This document shows, in pieces, positions 33,643 to 44,079 of a stretch of DNA of 64,000 bases. The translations under genes and the position numbers were made by a program. This DNA is from Nocardioides sp. JQ2195. GTDB lineage: Bacteria > Actinomycetota > Actinomycetes > Propionibacteriales > Nocardioidaceae. The notes under the pieces are model-generated. The model was not told where the DNA came from. It did not search any database and saw only the letters and a list, made by a program, of their open reading frames with translations. The stretch's first letter is position 1. The number at the start of each line of letters is the position of its first letter. The stretch covers positions 3,968,001 to 4,032,000 of the forward strand of contig NZ_CP050902.1 in NCBI RefSeq assembly GCF_012272695.1, in the 5' to 3' direction.

Positions 33643-35010
33643 ATGGAGATCCTGCACTCAGCGATCGCGATCCTCGGCGCGATCCTCCTCATCATCAGAT
33701 TCAAGGTCGACCCGGTGATCTCGTTGGTGATCGCCTGCATCTACCTCGGCCTGGCGACCGGGCTCGGCGCCGAGGGCACCGTCGCGGAGATCACCGGCGG
33801 CTTCGGCGAGATCATGGCCGAGGTCGGCCTGCTGATCGGCTTCGGCGTCCTGATCGGGGCACTGCTGCACGCGATGGGCACGTTCCGCGACCTCGTCGAC
33901 ATCCTCGCGCGACGCGTCGGGCGGAAGCTGCCCTACGCGATGACCGCCGCCCTCGCGACGATCTTCCCCTCGATCTATGTCGACGTGCAGGTGGTCCTCG
34001 CCGCCCCGATGGCCAAGGAGGCCGCCCCGGCCGTCGACAGGCGCCACGGGCTGCCCTGGCTGGCCGGCGCGATGGGCATCGGCATCTTCGCCGGCTACGT
34101 CTTCGTGGTCCCCGGCCTCGCCGCCGTCGCGGTGGCCGGGCTCATGGACGTGCCGCTCGGCACCTACCTCCTCTACGGCGCACCGATCGGCCTGGTCACG
34201 GCCGTGGTCACGACGTACCTCTTCCGGCTGCTGCTCACCATGGGCTGGTGGAACGCGGAGACCGACGTCGACGAGGACGCCCGGATGGAGGACGGGGAGG
34301 TGCACGACGAGGGCACGGACGCACCGATCGCCGAGAGCGCGAACCAGCTCCCGCTGGTCGTCAGGTTGCTCCCGATCCTCGTGCCGCTGGTCCTGATCGC
34401 GACCACCGCCATCACCGGCGTGGCCGGGTTCACCCACCCGGTGCTCACCTTCCTCGGGGACGCCAACATCGCGCTGTTCCTCGGCCTGCTCATCGCCTTC
34501 CTCATGGTCCGGGCCTCGGTCGGCGCCGACGGCGCGGGCTCGGTCCTGTCCGCGGGATTCCACACCACCGGCGAGATCCTGCTGGTGACCGGCGTCGGCG
34601 GGAGCCTCGGTGCGGTCATCTCGGCGAGCGGCATGGACAGGTCCCTCGAGAAGCTGTTCACCGCCAGTGAGAACGCCGCCGTCATCGTCAGCATCCTGCT
34701 CGCCTGGGTGATCGCCGCGGTGCTGCACTTCGCCATCGGCTCGGTCTCGGTCGGCGCCATCACCGCCGCCGGGATCATCGGCCCGATCGTGGGGTCACTC
34801 GGCGTCGACCCGGTCGTGATCGCCCTGGCCATCGCCTCCGGCGCGATGTTCGCGCTGCACGTCAACAGCAACTTCTTCTGGATGTTCAGCAAGCTGCTGG
34901 ACCTGTCCACGAAGGGCACGCTGAAGACCCTGACCATGGCCACCTCGCTCGGTGCCGTCGTGTCGCTGCCGCTGGTGATGGTCGCCAGCCTCGTGGCGGC
35001 CGCGGTCTGA
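33643..35010 (+). CDS. GntP-family gluconate/organic-acid permease
   Basis: 455 residues from MEILHS after GGAG. About 12-14 hydrophobic segments. GFGEIMAEVGLLIGFGVLIGALLHAMG, FPSIYVDVQVVLAAPMAKEAA, AIGSVSVGAITAAGIIGPI and HVNSNFFWMFSKLL are GntP marks. The family takes up gluconate, related sugar acids or citrate by proton symport. No gluconate kinase lies nearby, so the substrate is open. Confidence 0.88.
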   Translation: MEILHSAIAILGAILLIIRFKVDPVISLVIACIYLGLATGLGAEGTVAEITGGFGEIMAEVGLLIGFGVLIGALLHAMGTFRDLVDILARRVGRKLPYAMTAALATIFPSIYVDVQVVLAAPMAKEAAPAVDRRHGLPWLAGAMGIGIFAGYVFVVPGLAAVAVAGLMDVPLGTYLLYGAPIGLVTAVVTTYLFRLLLTMGWWNAETDVDEDARMEDGEVHDEGTDAPIAESANQLPLVVRLLPILVPLVLIATTAITGVAGFTHPVLTFLGDANIALFLGLLIAFLMVRASVGADGAGSVLSAGFHTTGEILLVTGVGGSLGAVISASGMDRSLEKLFTASENAAVIVSILLAWVIAAVLHFAIGSVSVGAITAAGIIGPIVGSLGVDPVVIALAIASGAMFALHVNSNFFWMFSKLLDLSTKGTLKTLTMATSLGAVVSLPLVMVASLVAAAV

Positions 35011-35090
35011 GCGTCCCACTAGGCTCTCTGCATGGACGAGAGCCGACATCGCCGCCGAGCAGTTCCCGGGGTGGAGCGGGGTGATCGGTC

Positions 35091-36428
35091 GTGATCGACG
35101 CCCAGACCTTCTTCAACCTGGCCCTGGTCGTGCTCTTCGTGCTGGTCGGCGGCGTGTTCGCAGCCACCGAGATGGCCCTGGTGTCGTTGCGGGAGACGCA
35201 GGTCAACCAGCTCGAGCAACGCGGCAGCCGGGGGCAGCGCGTGGCCTCCATCGCCCGCGACCCCAACCGGTTCCTGTCGGCGGTGCAGATCGGGGTCACC
35301 GTCGCGGGCTTCTTCTCCGCGGCGTACGGCGGGTCGACGCTGGCACCCGACGTGGCGCCGTACCTCACCGACCTGGGCCTGGGTGACGACGCGGCCGACA
35401 CCGTCGCCCTCGTGGTCATGACGTTGCTGATCGCCTACCTGTCGCTGGTGCTCGGGGAGCTGGTGCCCAAGCGCATCGCCCTCCAGCGTGGCGCCGGGGT
35501 GGCCATGGCGACCGGGCCGGTGCTCGACCGGTTCGCGACGATGATGCGCCCGGTCATCTGGCTGCTGTCGGTCTCCACGAATGCGCTGGTGCGGCTCCTC
35601 GGCGGCGACCCGGACGCCGCCAGCGACCAGGTGACGCGCGAGGAGCTCCGCGAGATCGTCGCGGGCAACGAGGGGTTGGGGCCGGAGGAGCGACAGATCC
35701 TCACCGATGTCTTCGCCGCCGGCAACAACAACCTCAAGGAAGTCATGCGGCCTCGTGCCGACGTGGCCTTCGTCGACGGGTCGATGCCGCTCGACGACGT
35801 CGCCGGGTTCGTCGCCGACCAGCCCTACTCGCGCTACCCGGTGACCGGGGCCAACTTCGACGACGTCACCGGCTTCGTCCACGTGCGCGACCTCCTGGGC
35901 GTGCGGCCCCCCGGTGCCCGCACGGTCGCCGACGTGCAGCGTGAGGTCGTCCACCTGCCCGGCAGCAACCGGTTGCTCCCCACCATCGTGCCGCTGCGTG
36001 AGGCCGGGAGCCACCTGGCGATCGTGATCGACGAGTTCGGCGGCACCGACGGCATCGTCACCCTGGAGGACCTCGTCGAGGAGATCGTCGGAGACATCCG
36101 GGACGAGTACGACGACGAGGGCGATGCCCTGCCCGAGCCGACCGGCAGCCTGGAGGACACCGCACTCGTCTCCGGTTCCCTGACCATCGAGGAGCTGGCC
36201 GAGCACACCGGTCTGGTGCTGCCGGACGGCGGCTACGAGACCGTGGCCGGCTACCTGCTGGCCCAGCTGGGTCGTGTCGCGGAGGTCGGCGACCAGGTCG
36301 AGGTCTCCGACGCCACGCTGCGCGTCACCGGCATCGACGGGCACCGGATCACGCAGGTCGAGCTGACGCCGACCGCGCCGGAGCCAGCGTCCGACGAACC
36401 CGACCGGTCGCGACCGCAGCAACCCTGA
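35091..36428 (+). CDS. CNNM/CorC (hemolysin C-like) membrane protein with CBS pair
   Basis: 445 residues. Four hydrophobic segments in an N-terminal CNNM (DUF21) domain (FAATEMALVSLRETQVNQLE; GVTVAGFFSAAYGGSTLAP), two CBS domains (EVMRPRADVAFVDGSMPLDD; GFVHVRDLLG) and a C-terminal CorC_HlyC domain (VIDEFGGTDGIVTLEDLVEEIVGDI; LPDGGYETVAGYLL). The family is linked to magnesium/cobalt efflux and copes with ion stress; 'hemolysin' is a legacy name. Confidence 0.9.
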   Translation: MIDAQTFFNLALVVLFVLVGGVFAATEMALVSLRETQVNQLEQRGSRGQRVASIARDPNRFLSAVQIGVTVAGFFSAAYGGSTLAPDVAPYLTDLGLGDDAADTVALVVMTLLIAYLSLVLGELVPKRIALQRGAGVAMATGPVLDRFATMMRPVIWLLSVSTNALVRLLGGDPDAASDQVTREELREIVAGNEGLGPEERQILTDVFAAGNNNLKEVMRPRADVAFVDGSMPLDDVAGFVADQPYSRYPVTGANFDDVTGFVHVRDLLGVRPPGARTVADVQREVVHLPGSNRLLPTIVPLREAGSHLAIVIDEFGGTDGIVTLEDLVEEIVGDIRDEYDDEGDALPEPTGSLEDTALVSGSLTIEELAEHTGLVLPDGGYETVAGYLLAQLGRVAEVGDQVEVSDATLRVTGIDGHRITQVELTPTAPEPASDEPDRSRPQQP

Positions 36429-36462
36429 CGGCAGCGCCGCCGACCAGCCCCGGGGTCCGACC

Positions 36463-37314
36463 TCAGCCGAGGCGGGCGAACTTCACCCACCCACGGATCA
36501 CGTAGTGGCCCTTGGGGTCGTAGGCCGGCACGGCCAGCTTCGACATGCCCTTCAGCTTCGAGACCCCCGGCGAGCTGGCGAAGAAGTAGTCGAGCTTGCG
36601 CTGGTTGTCGGTGGTCACCGCCATGTCACGGCAGACCCGGGTCTTCCCGCACCGCTGGTCACCCTCCCAGAACCGGCCGTCGCCGTTGGCCTTGTAGAAG
36701 CGGTCCAGCGGGCGCGATTTCGGGTTGTCGTTGAAGTCGCCGGTCAGCACGACCCGGCGGCCAGCGGTGATCTTGGCGTTGACGATGCCCCGGATCTTGT
36801 TGGCCACCTTGATCCGGTTCTGCTCGCCGGTGGGAGCCGCCTTCCCGTTGTAGTCGAGCGGGAAGTGCGACGTGCACACGGTCGTGCGAGCCACGCCGGT
36901 GCCGCGCAGGTCGGCGCAGAGCAGCTTGAAGATCCGCTTCTGCTCGTCCTTGCCGCGGGTCAGCAGGGTGTAGACCTTGGTCGCGCCGAAGGCGCGCGTG
37001 GAGGCGATGGCGTTCCCCTTGCGACAGCCGTGCGCGCCGCGGTCCCGCATCTGGCTCCAGTGCACGTTGTAGCCCGCGTTGGTCAGGTCCACGATGTGCT
37101 TCTTGCACAGCTCCTGGAACGTGATCGCGTCGACGTTGCCCCAGTCGGCGGCGGCCTGCATGGCAGGCCCGGGGCCCAACGCGTCGGTGTTGTGCTGGAT
37201 CACCTGGATCATGCGGTCGCTGGTCCCGGCCACCGCCGACGTCGGTGAGGCGGTGACCGCCGAGGCGGTCAGCACCAGGAGCGTGCAGAGGAGGAGTGCG
37301 CGGAGCTGGGACAT
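36463..37314 (-). CDS. Secreted endonuclease/exonuclease/phosphatase-family protein
   Basis: 283 residues with a Sec signal peptide (LLLCTLLVLTASAVTASPTSA). VIQHNT, ITFQELC, HFPLDY, LTGDFNDNP and a C-terminal GHYVI region follow the catalytic order of EEP enzymes (Glu metal ligand, Asp-x-Asn, final His). Six Cys in the mature part could form disulfides. A secreted DNase or phosphodiesterase is likely. Confidence 0.8.
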   Translation of the reverse strand: MSQLRALLLCTLLVLTASAVTASPTSAVAGTSDRMIQVIQHNTDALGPGPAMQAAADWGNVDAITFQELCKKHIVDLTNAGYNVHWSQMRDRGAHGCRKGNAIASTRAFGATKVYTLLTRGKDEQKRIFKLLCADLRGTGVARTTVCTSHFPLDYNGKAAPTGEQNRIKVANKIRGIVNAKITAGRRVVLTGDFNDNPKSRPLDRFYKANGDGRFWEGDQRCGKTRVCRDMAVTTDNQRKLDYFFASSPGVSKLKGMSKLAVPAYDPKGHYVIRGWVKFARLG

Positions 37315-37369
37315 CGGGAGTTCCTTGGGGACGGGCCGGCAGGGGCCTGCGGAGACTACCCGCCGCGGA

Positions 37370-37389
37370 CCGGGCCGAAACCGGCCCGG
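37370..37389 (-). terminator. Hairpin downstream of the DUF1059-like gene
   Basis: CCGGGCCG-AAAC-CGGCCCGG, perfect 8-bp arms with a 4-base loop, 28 bases after the stop at 37418 on the minus strand. A GC-rich actinobacterial-type terminator without a T run. Confidence 0.65.
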
Positions 37390-37417
37390 CCCACGCGTCT
37401 GCCCGAGGCGCCTGCCC

Positions 37418-37654
37418 CTAGGACTCGGGCAGGTCGGCGAAGGCCTGCTTCATGTCCTTGTACCAGCCGAGCGACTTCTTCGGGTGCCGCCAACGACCCT
37501 TCATCTCCTTGCGGGCCGGCAGGTGTGCCTCGTCGCCGGCCTTCTCGGCGTCCTTGAGGTGCTTGTCCTGCGCGTTGATCACGTCGTCGGCGCTCTCGCC
37601 GCGGTGCTCGAGGTCGCAGGGTCCACCCAGCTGGCGGCAGGTCATCGTCTTCAT
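37418..37654 (-). CDS. DUF1059-like small protein
   Basis: 78 residues from the second of two adjacent ATGs (AAGGAG spacing is better there). MKTMTCRQLGGPCDLEHRGESADDVINAQDKHL has two Cys and two His arranged as in DUF1059 proteins, proposed small metal-binding proteins. The C-terminal half (MKGRWRHPKKSLGWYKDMKQAFADLPE) is also typical. It follows an ECF41 sigma gene on the same strand and may belong to its regulon. Confidence 0.75.
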   Translation of the reverse strand: MKTMTCRQLGGPCDLEHRGESADDVINAQDKHLKDAEKAGDEAHLPARKEMKGRWRHPKKSLGWYKDMKQAFADLPES

Positions 37655-37732
37655 CATGTTCTCCTTCGGTCCTGGTCGTGCTCTCAACAGTGTGACGATC
37701 GGCAGCGCCCGGGTGTGACCGCTGCCCGGTAC

Positions 37733-38584
37733 TCAGGTGCGGCGCGCCTCGCCATCACGGCGTACGACGCGCTCCAGGGTCTCCGGCTCGGCCCGGAACG
37801 TGATGCCCTGGACCCGGCCGCCGACGACGGTGAAGTCGAAGACCACCATGGCCCGGCCCTTGTGGAACCACGCGGAGCCCGGTTGGTCGCCCACGTAGAC
37901 CGGCAGCGCAGCCTGGGCGCTGCCGTTGAAGAAGCCGGCCAGCTGGTCGCGTCCGTCCATGCGCTCCGGTGTGCCGGCCCTGATCGCGGCGGCATCGGCG
38001 CGCACGGTCGCATCGGGGGCCAGCAGCTCCAGCAGGCGCTCGAAGTCTCCCTCCCGGGCAGCACCCATGAAGGCGTCCACGACCTCCCAGTCGGCGAGCG
38101 CATCCTCGGAGCTCGGCTGGCCGATCCGGCCTCGTGCCCGGGAGGCGAGCTTGCGGGCCGCGGCGGGCGTGGTCTCCAGGACCGCAGCAACCGTGGGGAA
38201 GTCGAAGCCGAAGCTGTCGTGCAGCACGAAGGCGACCCGCTCTCGCGGCGACAGCCGGTCGAGCACCACCTGCAGGGCAACACCCACGGTGTCCGCCAGC
38301 ACGATGTCGCCCAGCACGTCGTCGGTCGTCTCTGCCGTGGTCGCCGACTCCAACGCCTCGTCCTCGACGGGGAAGGGCGTCTTCGCCTTCAACCGGTCCA
38401 GGCACAGTCGCGTGGTCACGGTCGTCAACCAACCGGCGAGGTTCTCGATCTCGGTCTGGTTGCGGTGCAGCCGCAACCAAGCCTGCTGCACGACGTCCTC
38501 CGCCTCGGCGTGGTCGCCCAACACCTGGGCTGCGATCCTGGTCAGTCGCGGCCGCTCCTGCTCGAAGGCCTCGGTCTCGTCCAT
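37733..38584 (-). CDS. ECF41-type sigma factor with SnoaL-like C-terminal domain
   Basis: 283 residues from MDETEAF. Sigma2 (ERPRLTRIAAQVLGDHAEAEDVVQQAWLRLHRN) and sigma4 (LSPRERVAFVLHDSFGFDFPTVAAVLETTPAAARKLASRARGRI) are followed by a SnoaL/NTF2-like domain (AFMGAAREGDFERLLELLAPD...VVFDFTVVGGRVQGI). In ECF41 factors this extension replaces an anti-sigma and regulates activity. The usual COE-type partner gene is not adjacent; a DUF1059-like gene follows instead. Confidence 0.88.
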   Translation of the reverse strand: MDETEAFEQERPRLTRIAAQVLGDHAEAEDVVQQAWLRLHRNQTEIENLAGWLTTVTTRLCLDRLKAKTPFPVEDEALESATTAETTDDVLGDIVLADTVGVALQVVLDRLSPRERVAFVLHDSFGFDFPTVAAVLETTPAAARKLASRARGRIGQPSSEDALADWEVVDAFMGAAREGDFERLLELLAPDATVRADAAAIRAGTPERMDGRDQLAGFFNGSAQAALPVYVGDQPGSAWFHKGRAMVVFDFTVVGGRVQGITFRAEPETLERVVRRDGEARRT

Positions 38585-38718
38585 GGCTCCACCCTTCCAC
38601 TTCGTCTCGTCATGGTGGTGACGATCGCGCCACCGGAAGTGTGACCGGTCCGGCTCGACGACTGCGGAGGCCACCCCGTCGTTGGTCCTCGCTCTTCCCG
38701 ACTGACCCGCAGGGACGC

Positions 38719-40989
38719 TCAGAGCGAGCTGTGGAACCTCTTGAGCCGCAGGCTGTTGCCCACCACCGACACCGACGAGAAGGCCATCGCCGCTCCGGCC
38801 AGCATCGGGTTGAGCAGACCCGCCGCGGCGAGCGGGATCGCGGCCACGTTGTAGCCGAAGGCCCAGACGAGGTTGCTCCTGATGATGCCCAGCGTGCTGC
38901 GCGAGAGCCGGATCGCATCGGCCGCCACGCGAAGGTCACCGCGGACCAGGGTGAGGTCGCTGGACTCGATGGCCACGTCGGTGCCGGTGCCCATGGCCAG
39001 CCCGAGGTCGGCCTGGGCCAGGGCGGCGGCATCGTTGACCCCGTCGCCGATCATGGCCACCACCCTGCCCTCGGTCTGGAGGCGCCTGACCACGTCGACC
39101 TTGTCGCTGGGCAGCACCTCGGCGAACACGTCCTCGGCCGCGATGCCGACCTGTCCGGCGACCGTGCGGGCCACCCGCTCGTTGTCGCCGGTCAGCAGGA
39201 CCGGACGCAGTCCGAGGTCACGCAGCTGCTGGATCGCCTCCGCCGAGGTGTCCTTGACCCGGTCGGCCACCACGAGCACGGCACGGGCCCGACCGTCCCA
39301 CCCCACGGCCACGGCGGTGAGGCCGCGGTCCGAGGCGTCGTCGAAGGCGCGCTGCAGGTCGTCGGGCAGCTGCTGGGACAACTCGGCCAGCAGCTGTGGG
39401 CGACCGACCAGCACGGCGTGGCCGTCGACTTGGCCCTGCACGCCGAGGCCCTCGACGTTCCCGAAGTCCTCGACGGTCCCCAGCTCCCCGGCCGCGCGGG
39501 CGCCGTCGGCGACGGCGCGGGCGATCGGGTGCTCGGAGGCGTCCTCGAGCGCTCCGGCCAGCCGCAGGACCTCGGCCTCGGACTCCCCGACGGCGACGTG
39601 GGTCTCGGCCAGGCTCATCTCGCCGGTGGTGACGGTGCCGGTCTTGTCGAGGACCACGGTGTCGACCTTGCGGGTCTGCTCGAGCACCTCGGGACCCTTG
39701 ATCAGCATCCCCAGCTGGGCGCCGCGGCCGGTGCCGACCATGAGGGCGGTCGGCGTGGCCAGGCCCAACGCGCAGGGGCAGGCCACGATGAGCACGGCGA
39801 CCATCGCGGTCAGGGCGCCGGAGACCCCGGCACCACTGCCGAGCCAGAAGCCGAAGGTGCCCACGGCGACGGCGATCACGACCGGCACGAAGATGCCGGA
39901 GATCCGGTCGGCCAACCGCTGCACGGCCGCCTTGCCGGTCTGGGCGTCCTCGACCAGCCTGGCCATCTGGGCCAGCTGGGTGTCGGCACCGACCCGGGTC
40001 GCCCGGATCACCAGGCGACCGGACGCGTTGACCGTGGCACCGGCCACGGGGTCGCCGACCGCCACCTCGACCGGCACGGACTCACCGGTGAGCATCGACG
40101 CATCGACCGCGGATCGTCCCTCCGTCACCACACCGTCGGTGGCGATCTTCTCGCCCGGACGGGTGACGAACAGGTCGTCGACGGCCAGCTGGGGCACGGG
40201 AATCCTGTGCTCGACGCCGTCGCGCAGGATGCTGACGTCACGGGCACCCAGGTCGAGCAACGAGCGCAGGGCGGCGCCCGCGTTCCGCTTCGACCGGTGT
40301 TCCAGGTAGCGGCCCAGCAGGATGAAGGTGATGATCCCGGCGGCCGCTTCGAGATAGATGTTGGCGCTGCCACTGCTCCGCTCGATGGTGAGCTCGAACG
40401 GGTGCTTCATGCCCGGGGTGCCGGCATCGCCCCAGAACAGGGCCCAGACCGACCAGCCGAACGCGGCCGTCGTACCCATCGTGACCAAGGTGTCCATCGT
40501 GGCGGCGCCGTGCTTGAGGTTGACCCAGGTCGCCCGGTGGAACGGGAACGCTCCCCACACCACGACCGGGGCCGCGAGCGTGAGCGAGAGCCACTGCCAG
40601 TTGGTGAGCTGCAGCGCCGGCACCATCGCCATCGCGACCACCGGGACCGACAGCAGGGCCGAGACGACCAGGCGGTTGCGCAGCGAGCGCAGGTCGCGCT
40701 CTGCCTCCTCCTCGATGGCGTTGGTGGGGGCGGCGTCGTCGGCGCTCGACCGAGGGGGTGGCGGCAGCGTGGCGCCGTATCCGGCGGCCTCGACCGCCGC
40801 GACCAGGTCGTCGGGGGTCACCGTGTCACCGAAGGTGACCTTGGCCTTCTCGGTGGCGTAGTTGACGGTGGCACTGACGCCGTCGAGCTTGTTGAGCTTG
40901 CGCTCGATCCGGTTGGCGCAGGAGGCACAGGTCATCCCGGTCAGCAGCAGCTCGACGTCGGTGCCGGTCGCGTCGGTGGTCGCGCTCAT
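38719..40989 (-). CDS. copA: Copper-translocating P1B-type ATPase
   Basis: 756 residues. An N-terminal heavy-metal domain has the GMTCASC site. Eight transmembrane helices include [12 protein letters not shown] (the CPC metal site). The phosphorylation loop is DKTGT, followed by a [28 protein letters not shown] hinge and a C-terminal [17 protein letters not shown] helix with the MxxSS motif of Cu(I) pumps. Third gene of a leftward copper unit that begins with copZ behind a CsoR-type box. Confidence 0.93.
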   Translation of the reverse strand: MSATTDATGTDVELLLTGMTCASCANRIERKLNKLDGVSATVNYATEKAKVTFGDTVTPDDLVAAVEAAGYGATLPPPPRSSADDAAPTNAIEEEAERDLRSLRNRLVVSALLSVPVVAMAMVPALQLTNWQWLSLTLAAPVVVWGAFPFHRATWVNLKHGAATMDTLVTMGTTAAFGWSVWALFWGDAGTPGMKHPFELTIERSSGSANIYLEAAAGIITFILLGRYLEHRSKRNAGAALRSLLDLGARDVSILRDGVEHRIPVPQLAVDDLFVTRPGEKIATDGVVTEGRSAVDASMLTGESVPVEVAVGDPVAGATVNASGRLVIRATRVGADTQLAQMARLVEDAQTGKAAVQRLADRISGIFVPVVIAVAVGTFGFWLGSGAGVSGALTAMVAVLIVACPCALGLATPTALMVGTGRGAQLGMLIKGPEVLEQTRKVDTVVLDKTGTVTTGEMSLAETHVAVGESEAEVLRLAGALEDASEHPIARAVADGARAAGELGTVEDFGNVEGLGVQGQVDGHAVLVGRPQLLAELSQQLPDDLQRAFDDASDRGLTAVAVGWDGRARAVLVVADRVKDTSAEAIQQLRDLGLRPVLLTGDNERVARTVAGQVGIAAEDVFAEVLPSDKVDVVRRLQTEGRVVAMIGDGVNDAAALAQADLGLAMGTGTDVAIESSDLTLVRGDLRVAADAIRLSRSTLGIIRSNLVWAFGYNVAAIPLAAAGLLNPMLAGAAMAFSSVSVVGNSLRLKRFHSSL

Positions 40990-41018
40990 GCCTGGTCCTC
41001 CTCGGAACTCATTGTTGC

Positions 41019-41933
41019 TCAGTGGTCGTGATCGTGGGTGTCGAGCGCGAGCTGCGCGGTGTGCACCTGTCCGTCGACCTTGAAGTCCAGGAACAGGTGG
41101 TAGCGGCCGACGCTCGGCACCTCGGCGCCGAACTCGATGCTCGGCCCCGGCTCGGTGGACCCGTCGCCGGGCTCACCGCTGGGGTGGACGTGCAGGTAGG
41201 CCAGGTCTCCCTCGCGAAGTGCGACGAGGTGGCCGTAGGCGCCCAGGTAGGGCTGCAGGTCGGTGACCGGCTCACCATCCTTGGTGATCTCGAGCTCGAG
41301 CATCGCGTGCTCTCCCGCGACCAGCTCACCGTCGAGCTCCACGGTGAAGCCGTCGACGCGGTCGGTGTGCGTCGACCGGGGCAGTGCCTGCTGGTCGGGC
41401 TTCGCCCGGTCGACCGGACCGGAGACCAGGAGGTCTGCACCCAGGGTCAGCCCCGCGCCACCCGTGGGCACGAAGTCGGCGAAGATCCGCCACGCCCCGG
41501 CGTCGAGGTCCAGGTCGACCGACCACGTGCCGTCGTCGGCGTCGAGGACGGGGTGGACGTGCTGGAAGCCGCTGAAGTCCCGACGGACCGCGATCAGGTG
41601 GAGCAGCTTCTCGTGCGCCCTCTCGAAGGAGGTGACGGGCTCGCCGTCCGGGCCGACGATCCGGAAGCTGATCTCCTGCTTGCCCGGCGCGAAGCCGGAA
41701 TCGACGATCTCGAGCGTGTGGCCGTCCTGGGAGACCTGCAGGCCTCCGGGCAGCCCGATCGTCGGGTCGGTCCGGTCCCCGTGGCTGTCACCGTGGTCGT
41801 CGCCGTGGGTGGAGTGGCTCGCGGGCTCCTGCTCGACGTCGCCGAGGCCGGTGCGGTCGCCGACGAGCCAGCCGCCGGCGAGGACGACGACCAGCCCGGC
41901 GACGTACGTCGCCAGTCGGGTCGCCGCGTTCAT
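41019..41933 (-). CDS. Exported His-rich protein of the copper unit
   Basis: 304 residues. One N-terminal membrane anchor ([18 protein letters not shown]) is followed by a His/Asp cluster ([15 protein letters not shown]) and two beta-sandwich-like regions ([20 protein letters not shown] and [20 protein letters not shown]), ending in THDHDH. Repeated H-x-H and HLIAVR/HLVALR motifs suggest metal binding outside the membrane. It overlaps copZ by 4 bases and precedes the copper ATPase by 30 bases, so a periplasmic-side copper role is likely. Confidence 0.75.
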   Translation of the reverse strand: MNAATRLATYVAGLVVVLAGGWLVGDRTGLGDVEQEPASHSTHGDDHGDSHGDRTDPTIGLPGGLQVSQDGHTLEIVDSGFAPGKQEISFRIVGPDGEPVTSFERAHEKLLHLIAVRRDFSGFQHVHPVLDADDGTWSVDLDLDAGAWRIFADFVPTGGAGLTLGADLLVSGPVDRAKPDQQALPRSTHTDRVDGFTVELDGELVAGEHAMLELEITKDGEPVTDLQPYLGAYGHLVALREGDLAYLHVHPSGEPGDGSTEPGPSIEFGAEVPSVGRYHLFLDFKVDGQVHTAQLALDTHDHDH

Positions 41934-42133
41934 GTGAGCTGGTAGCCGGCCTCGCGCACCGCGGCGTCGACCACGTCGCGCGCAACCGGTCGGGCGGAAG
42001 TGAAGGTCAGCGCGCCGGACTCCAGGTCGACCGTGACCCCGTGGACGCCGCTGATCCCAGCGACCTCCTCCGTGACGGAGGTGACGCAGTGACCGCAGGT
42101 CATTCCGCCGACGGTGTAGGCGTTCTCGCTCAT
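41930..42133 (-). CDS. copZ: Heavy-metal-associated copper chaperone
   Basis: 67 residues. Single HMA domain with GGMTCGHCVTSVTEEVAG (MxCxxC). CopZ proteins carry Cu(I) to the pump. First gene of the copper unit, 38 bases after the CsoR-type box; its stop overlaps the next gene. Confidence 0.9.
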   Translation of the reverse strand: MSENAYTVGGMTCGHCVTSVTEEVAGISGVHGVTVDLESGALTFTSARPVARDVVDAAVREAGYQLT

Positions 42134-42171
42134 GGCTGCTCCTTCGTTGTGACGTGACCACCACTGTACAT

Positions 42172-42188
42172 ATACCCCGTAGGGGTAT
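42172..42188 (-). promoter_or_regulatory. CsoR-type copper operator before copZ
   Basis: ATACCCC-GTA-GGGGTAT is a perfect 7-bp dyad and matches the known CsoR/RicR consensus (TATACCCCnnnnGGGTATA-like). On the minus strand it is followed by TATATGTACAGT, which offers a -10. No csoR gene is in the window, so the regulator acts in trans. Confidence 0.8.
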
Positions 42189-42244
42189 CAAGAGCAGTCT
42201 CCCGTTCGGTGCATCACACGTCGCGGTCGGCGTAGGCTCGCAGC

Positions 42245-42649
42245 ATGAGCATCGTCATCGATCTCGCTCGCCTCACCGCCGCGCTCGCTGACTTCGGCGC
42301 CGGCTACCTGGTCACGACCGCGGCCGACGGCCGGGCCAAGGTGGTCACCGTCGACCCGCGCGACGGCGACGGCGACAGCGACGCCGAGGGTGCGATCGTG
42401 TTGCCGCCGAGCAAGGGCTCCGCCCGCAACCTCGTCGACAACCCTGCGGCGACGCTGGTGTTCCCGCCCGTGGAGCCGAGGGGCTACACCCTGCTGATCG
42501 ACGGAACCGCGGTCGGCGGCGACCACGCCATCCGGTTCACGCCGGAGAGCGCTGTGCTTCACCGGCCGGCGTCCCACGGTGACGGACCGCAGCCGCCACC
42601 CGGCGCCGGCGAGCCGACCGGCTGCGCGAGCGACTGCCGCCCGGCCTGA
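42245..42649 (+). CDS. Pyridoxamine 5'-phosphate oxidase-like flavin/F420-type protein
   Basis: 134 residues. LTAALADFGAGYLVTTAADGRAKVVTVDPR, GSARNLVDNPAATLVFPP and GYTLLIDGTAVGGDHAIRFTPESAVLHRP give the split-barrel PNPOx pattern, which binds FMN or F420. The substrate is unknown. It ends immediately next to the convergent trpB2 stop. Confidence 0.75.
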   Translation: MSIVIDLARLTAALADFGAGYLVTTAADGRAKVVTVDPRDGDGDSDAEGAIVLPPSKGSARNLVDNPAATLVFPPVEPRGYTLLIDGTAVGGDHAIRFTPESAVLHRPASHGDGPQPPPGAGEPTGCASDCRPA

Positions 42650-44011
42650 TCAGGATCCGGCGACCACCGGAACGCCGGCCAGTGCGGCCGAGAGGGCGTC
42701 CTCCGACAACGGGTCGTCCTCGAGCCGGCCGGACAGGAACGAGTCGTAGGCACCGAGCTCGAGCAGGCCGTGGCCGGAGAGCAGGATGACGATCACCTTC
42801 TCCTCGCCGGACTCCTTGGCCTCCAGCGCCTCACGCCGGGCCTGGGCCAGGGCGTGGGAGGACTCGGGTGCGGGCACGACGCCCTCGGTCCGGGCGAACT
42901 CGACCGCCGCCTCGAAGCACTCACCCTGGTGCAGCGCGGTGGCCTCGATCAGCCCCTCGTGCACGGCGTGGCTGACCAGCGGCGCCATGCCGTGGTAGCG
43001 CAGCCCGCCGGCGTGGATGGTGGACGGCACGAAGTCGTGGCCCAGCGTGTACATCTTCATCAGCGGAGTGAGTCCCGCGGTGTCGCCGAAGTCGTAGCGG
43101 TACTCGCCCCGGGTCAGCGTCGGGCAGGAGGTCGGCTCGACGGCCAGGATGCGCGGGTCCTGGTTGCCGGCCAGCTTCTCGCGCAGGAACGGGAACGCCA
43201 GCCCGGCGAAGTTGGAGCCTCCGCCGGCGCAGCCCACCACGAGGTCGGCGCCGGACTCGCCGGCCTTGGCCAGCTGGCGCAGCGTCTCCTCACCGCTGAT
43301 CGTCTGGTGCAGCAGCACGTGGTTCAGCACCGAGCCGAGGGCATACTTCGCGTTCGGGTCCTGGGCGGCGAGCTCGACCGCCTCCGAGATCGCGATGCCC
43401 AACGAGCCCGGGTGGCCCTCCTCGAACGCCCGACCGGACTCGGTCATCCGGCTGGGGGATCGGTGCACCTTCCCGCCGAAGACCTCGATCAGGGTGCGGC
43501 GTTGCGGCTTGGTGTCGTAGGACGCCCCGACCTGCCACACCTCACAGGTCATGTCGAACAACGAGCAGGCATAGGACAACGCGGTGCCCCACTGGCCGGC
43601 CCCGGTCTCGGTGGTCAACCGGTCGATGCCGTTGATCTTGTTGTAGTAGGCCTGCGGCACCGACGTGTTGACCTTGTGCGAGCCGGCCGGCGAGACCCCT
43701 TCGTACTTGTAGTAGATCCGGGCCGGGGTGCCGAGCTTCTGCTCCAGCGTCCGAGCCCGGATCAGCGGCGACGGGCGGTACTGCGCATAGACCTCGCGGA
43801 CCGGCTCGGGGATCTCGATGAACCGCTCGGCGCTCACTTCCTGGGCGATCAGCTCCGGCGGGAACAGCGCAGCCAGGTCGTCCGGGCCGACCGGTTGGTG
43901 GGTGCCCGGATGGAGCGGCGGAGGAGGAGGCGTCGGCAGGTCGGCCACGATGTTGTACCAGTGCGTCGGCATCTCCGACTCGTCCAACAGGAACTTGCGT
44001 GGCTCACTCAT
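42650..44011 (-). CDS. trpB2: TrpB-like PLP enzyme (TrpB2 type)
   Basis: 453 residues; GGAGGAG lies before the ATG. PLP Lys in [10 protein letters not shown], glycine loop GCAGGGSNF, and a long N-terminal region ([21 protein letters not shown]) place it in the TrpB2 branch, larger than TrpB1 (~400). TrpB2 makes tryptophan from indole and Ser without tight TrpA binding. No other trp genes are nearby, so it probably works as a stand-alone indole salvage enzyme. Confidence 0.9.
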   Translation of the reverse strand: MSEPRKFLLDESEMPTHWYNIVADLPTPPPPPLHPGTHQPVGPDDLAALFPPELIAQEVSAERFIEIPEPVREVYAQYRPSPLIRARTLEQKLGTPARIYYKYEGVSPAGSHKVNTSVPQAYYNKINGIDRLTTETGAGQWGTALSYACSLFDMTCEVWQVGASYDTKPQRRTLIEVFGGKVHRSPSRMTESGRAFEEGHPGSLGIAISEAVELAAQDPNAKYALGSVLNHVLLHQTISGEETLRQLAKAGESGADLVVGCAGGGSNFAGLAFPFLREKLAGNQDPRILAVEPTSCPTLTRGEYRYDFGDTAGLTPLMKMYTLGHDFVPSTIHAGGLRYHGMAPLVSHAVHEGLIEATALHQGECFEAAVEFARTEGVVPAPESSHALAQARREALEAKESGEEKVIVILLSGHGLLELGAYDSFLSGRLEDDPLSEDALSAALAGVPVVAGS

Positions 44012-44079
44012 GGGGCTCCTCCGGTCGCGGGTGCCGTCAACATACCGCTGGCGCGGGGGCGGCGGGGAGGAATCGGCGC

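Noticed and set aside
38134..41031. 965-residue open frame opposite the copper ATPase
   Set aside because: GC-rich shadow; Gly/Arg/His-rich product without domains, while the minus-strand ATPase has every family motif.
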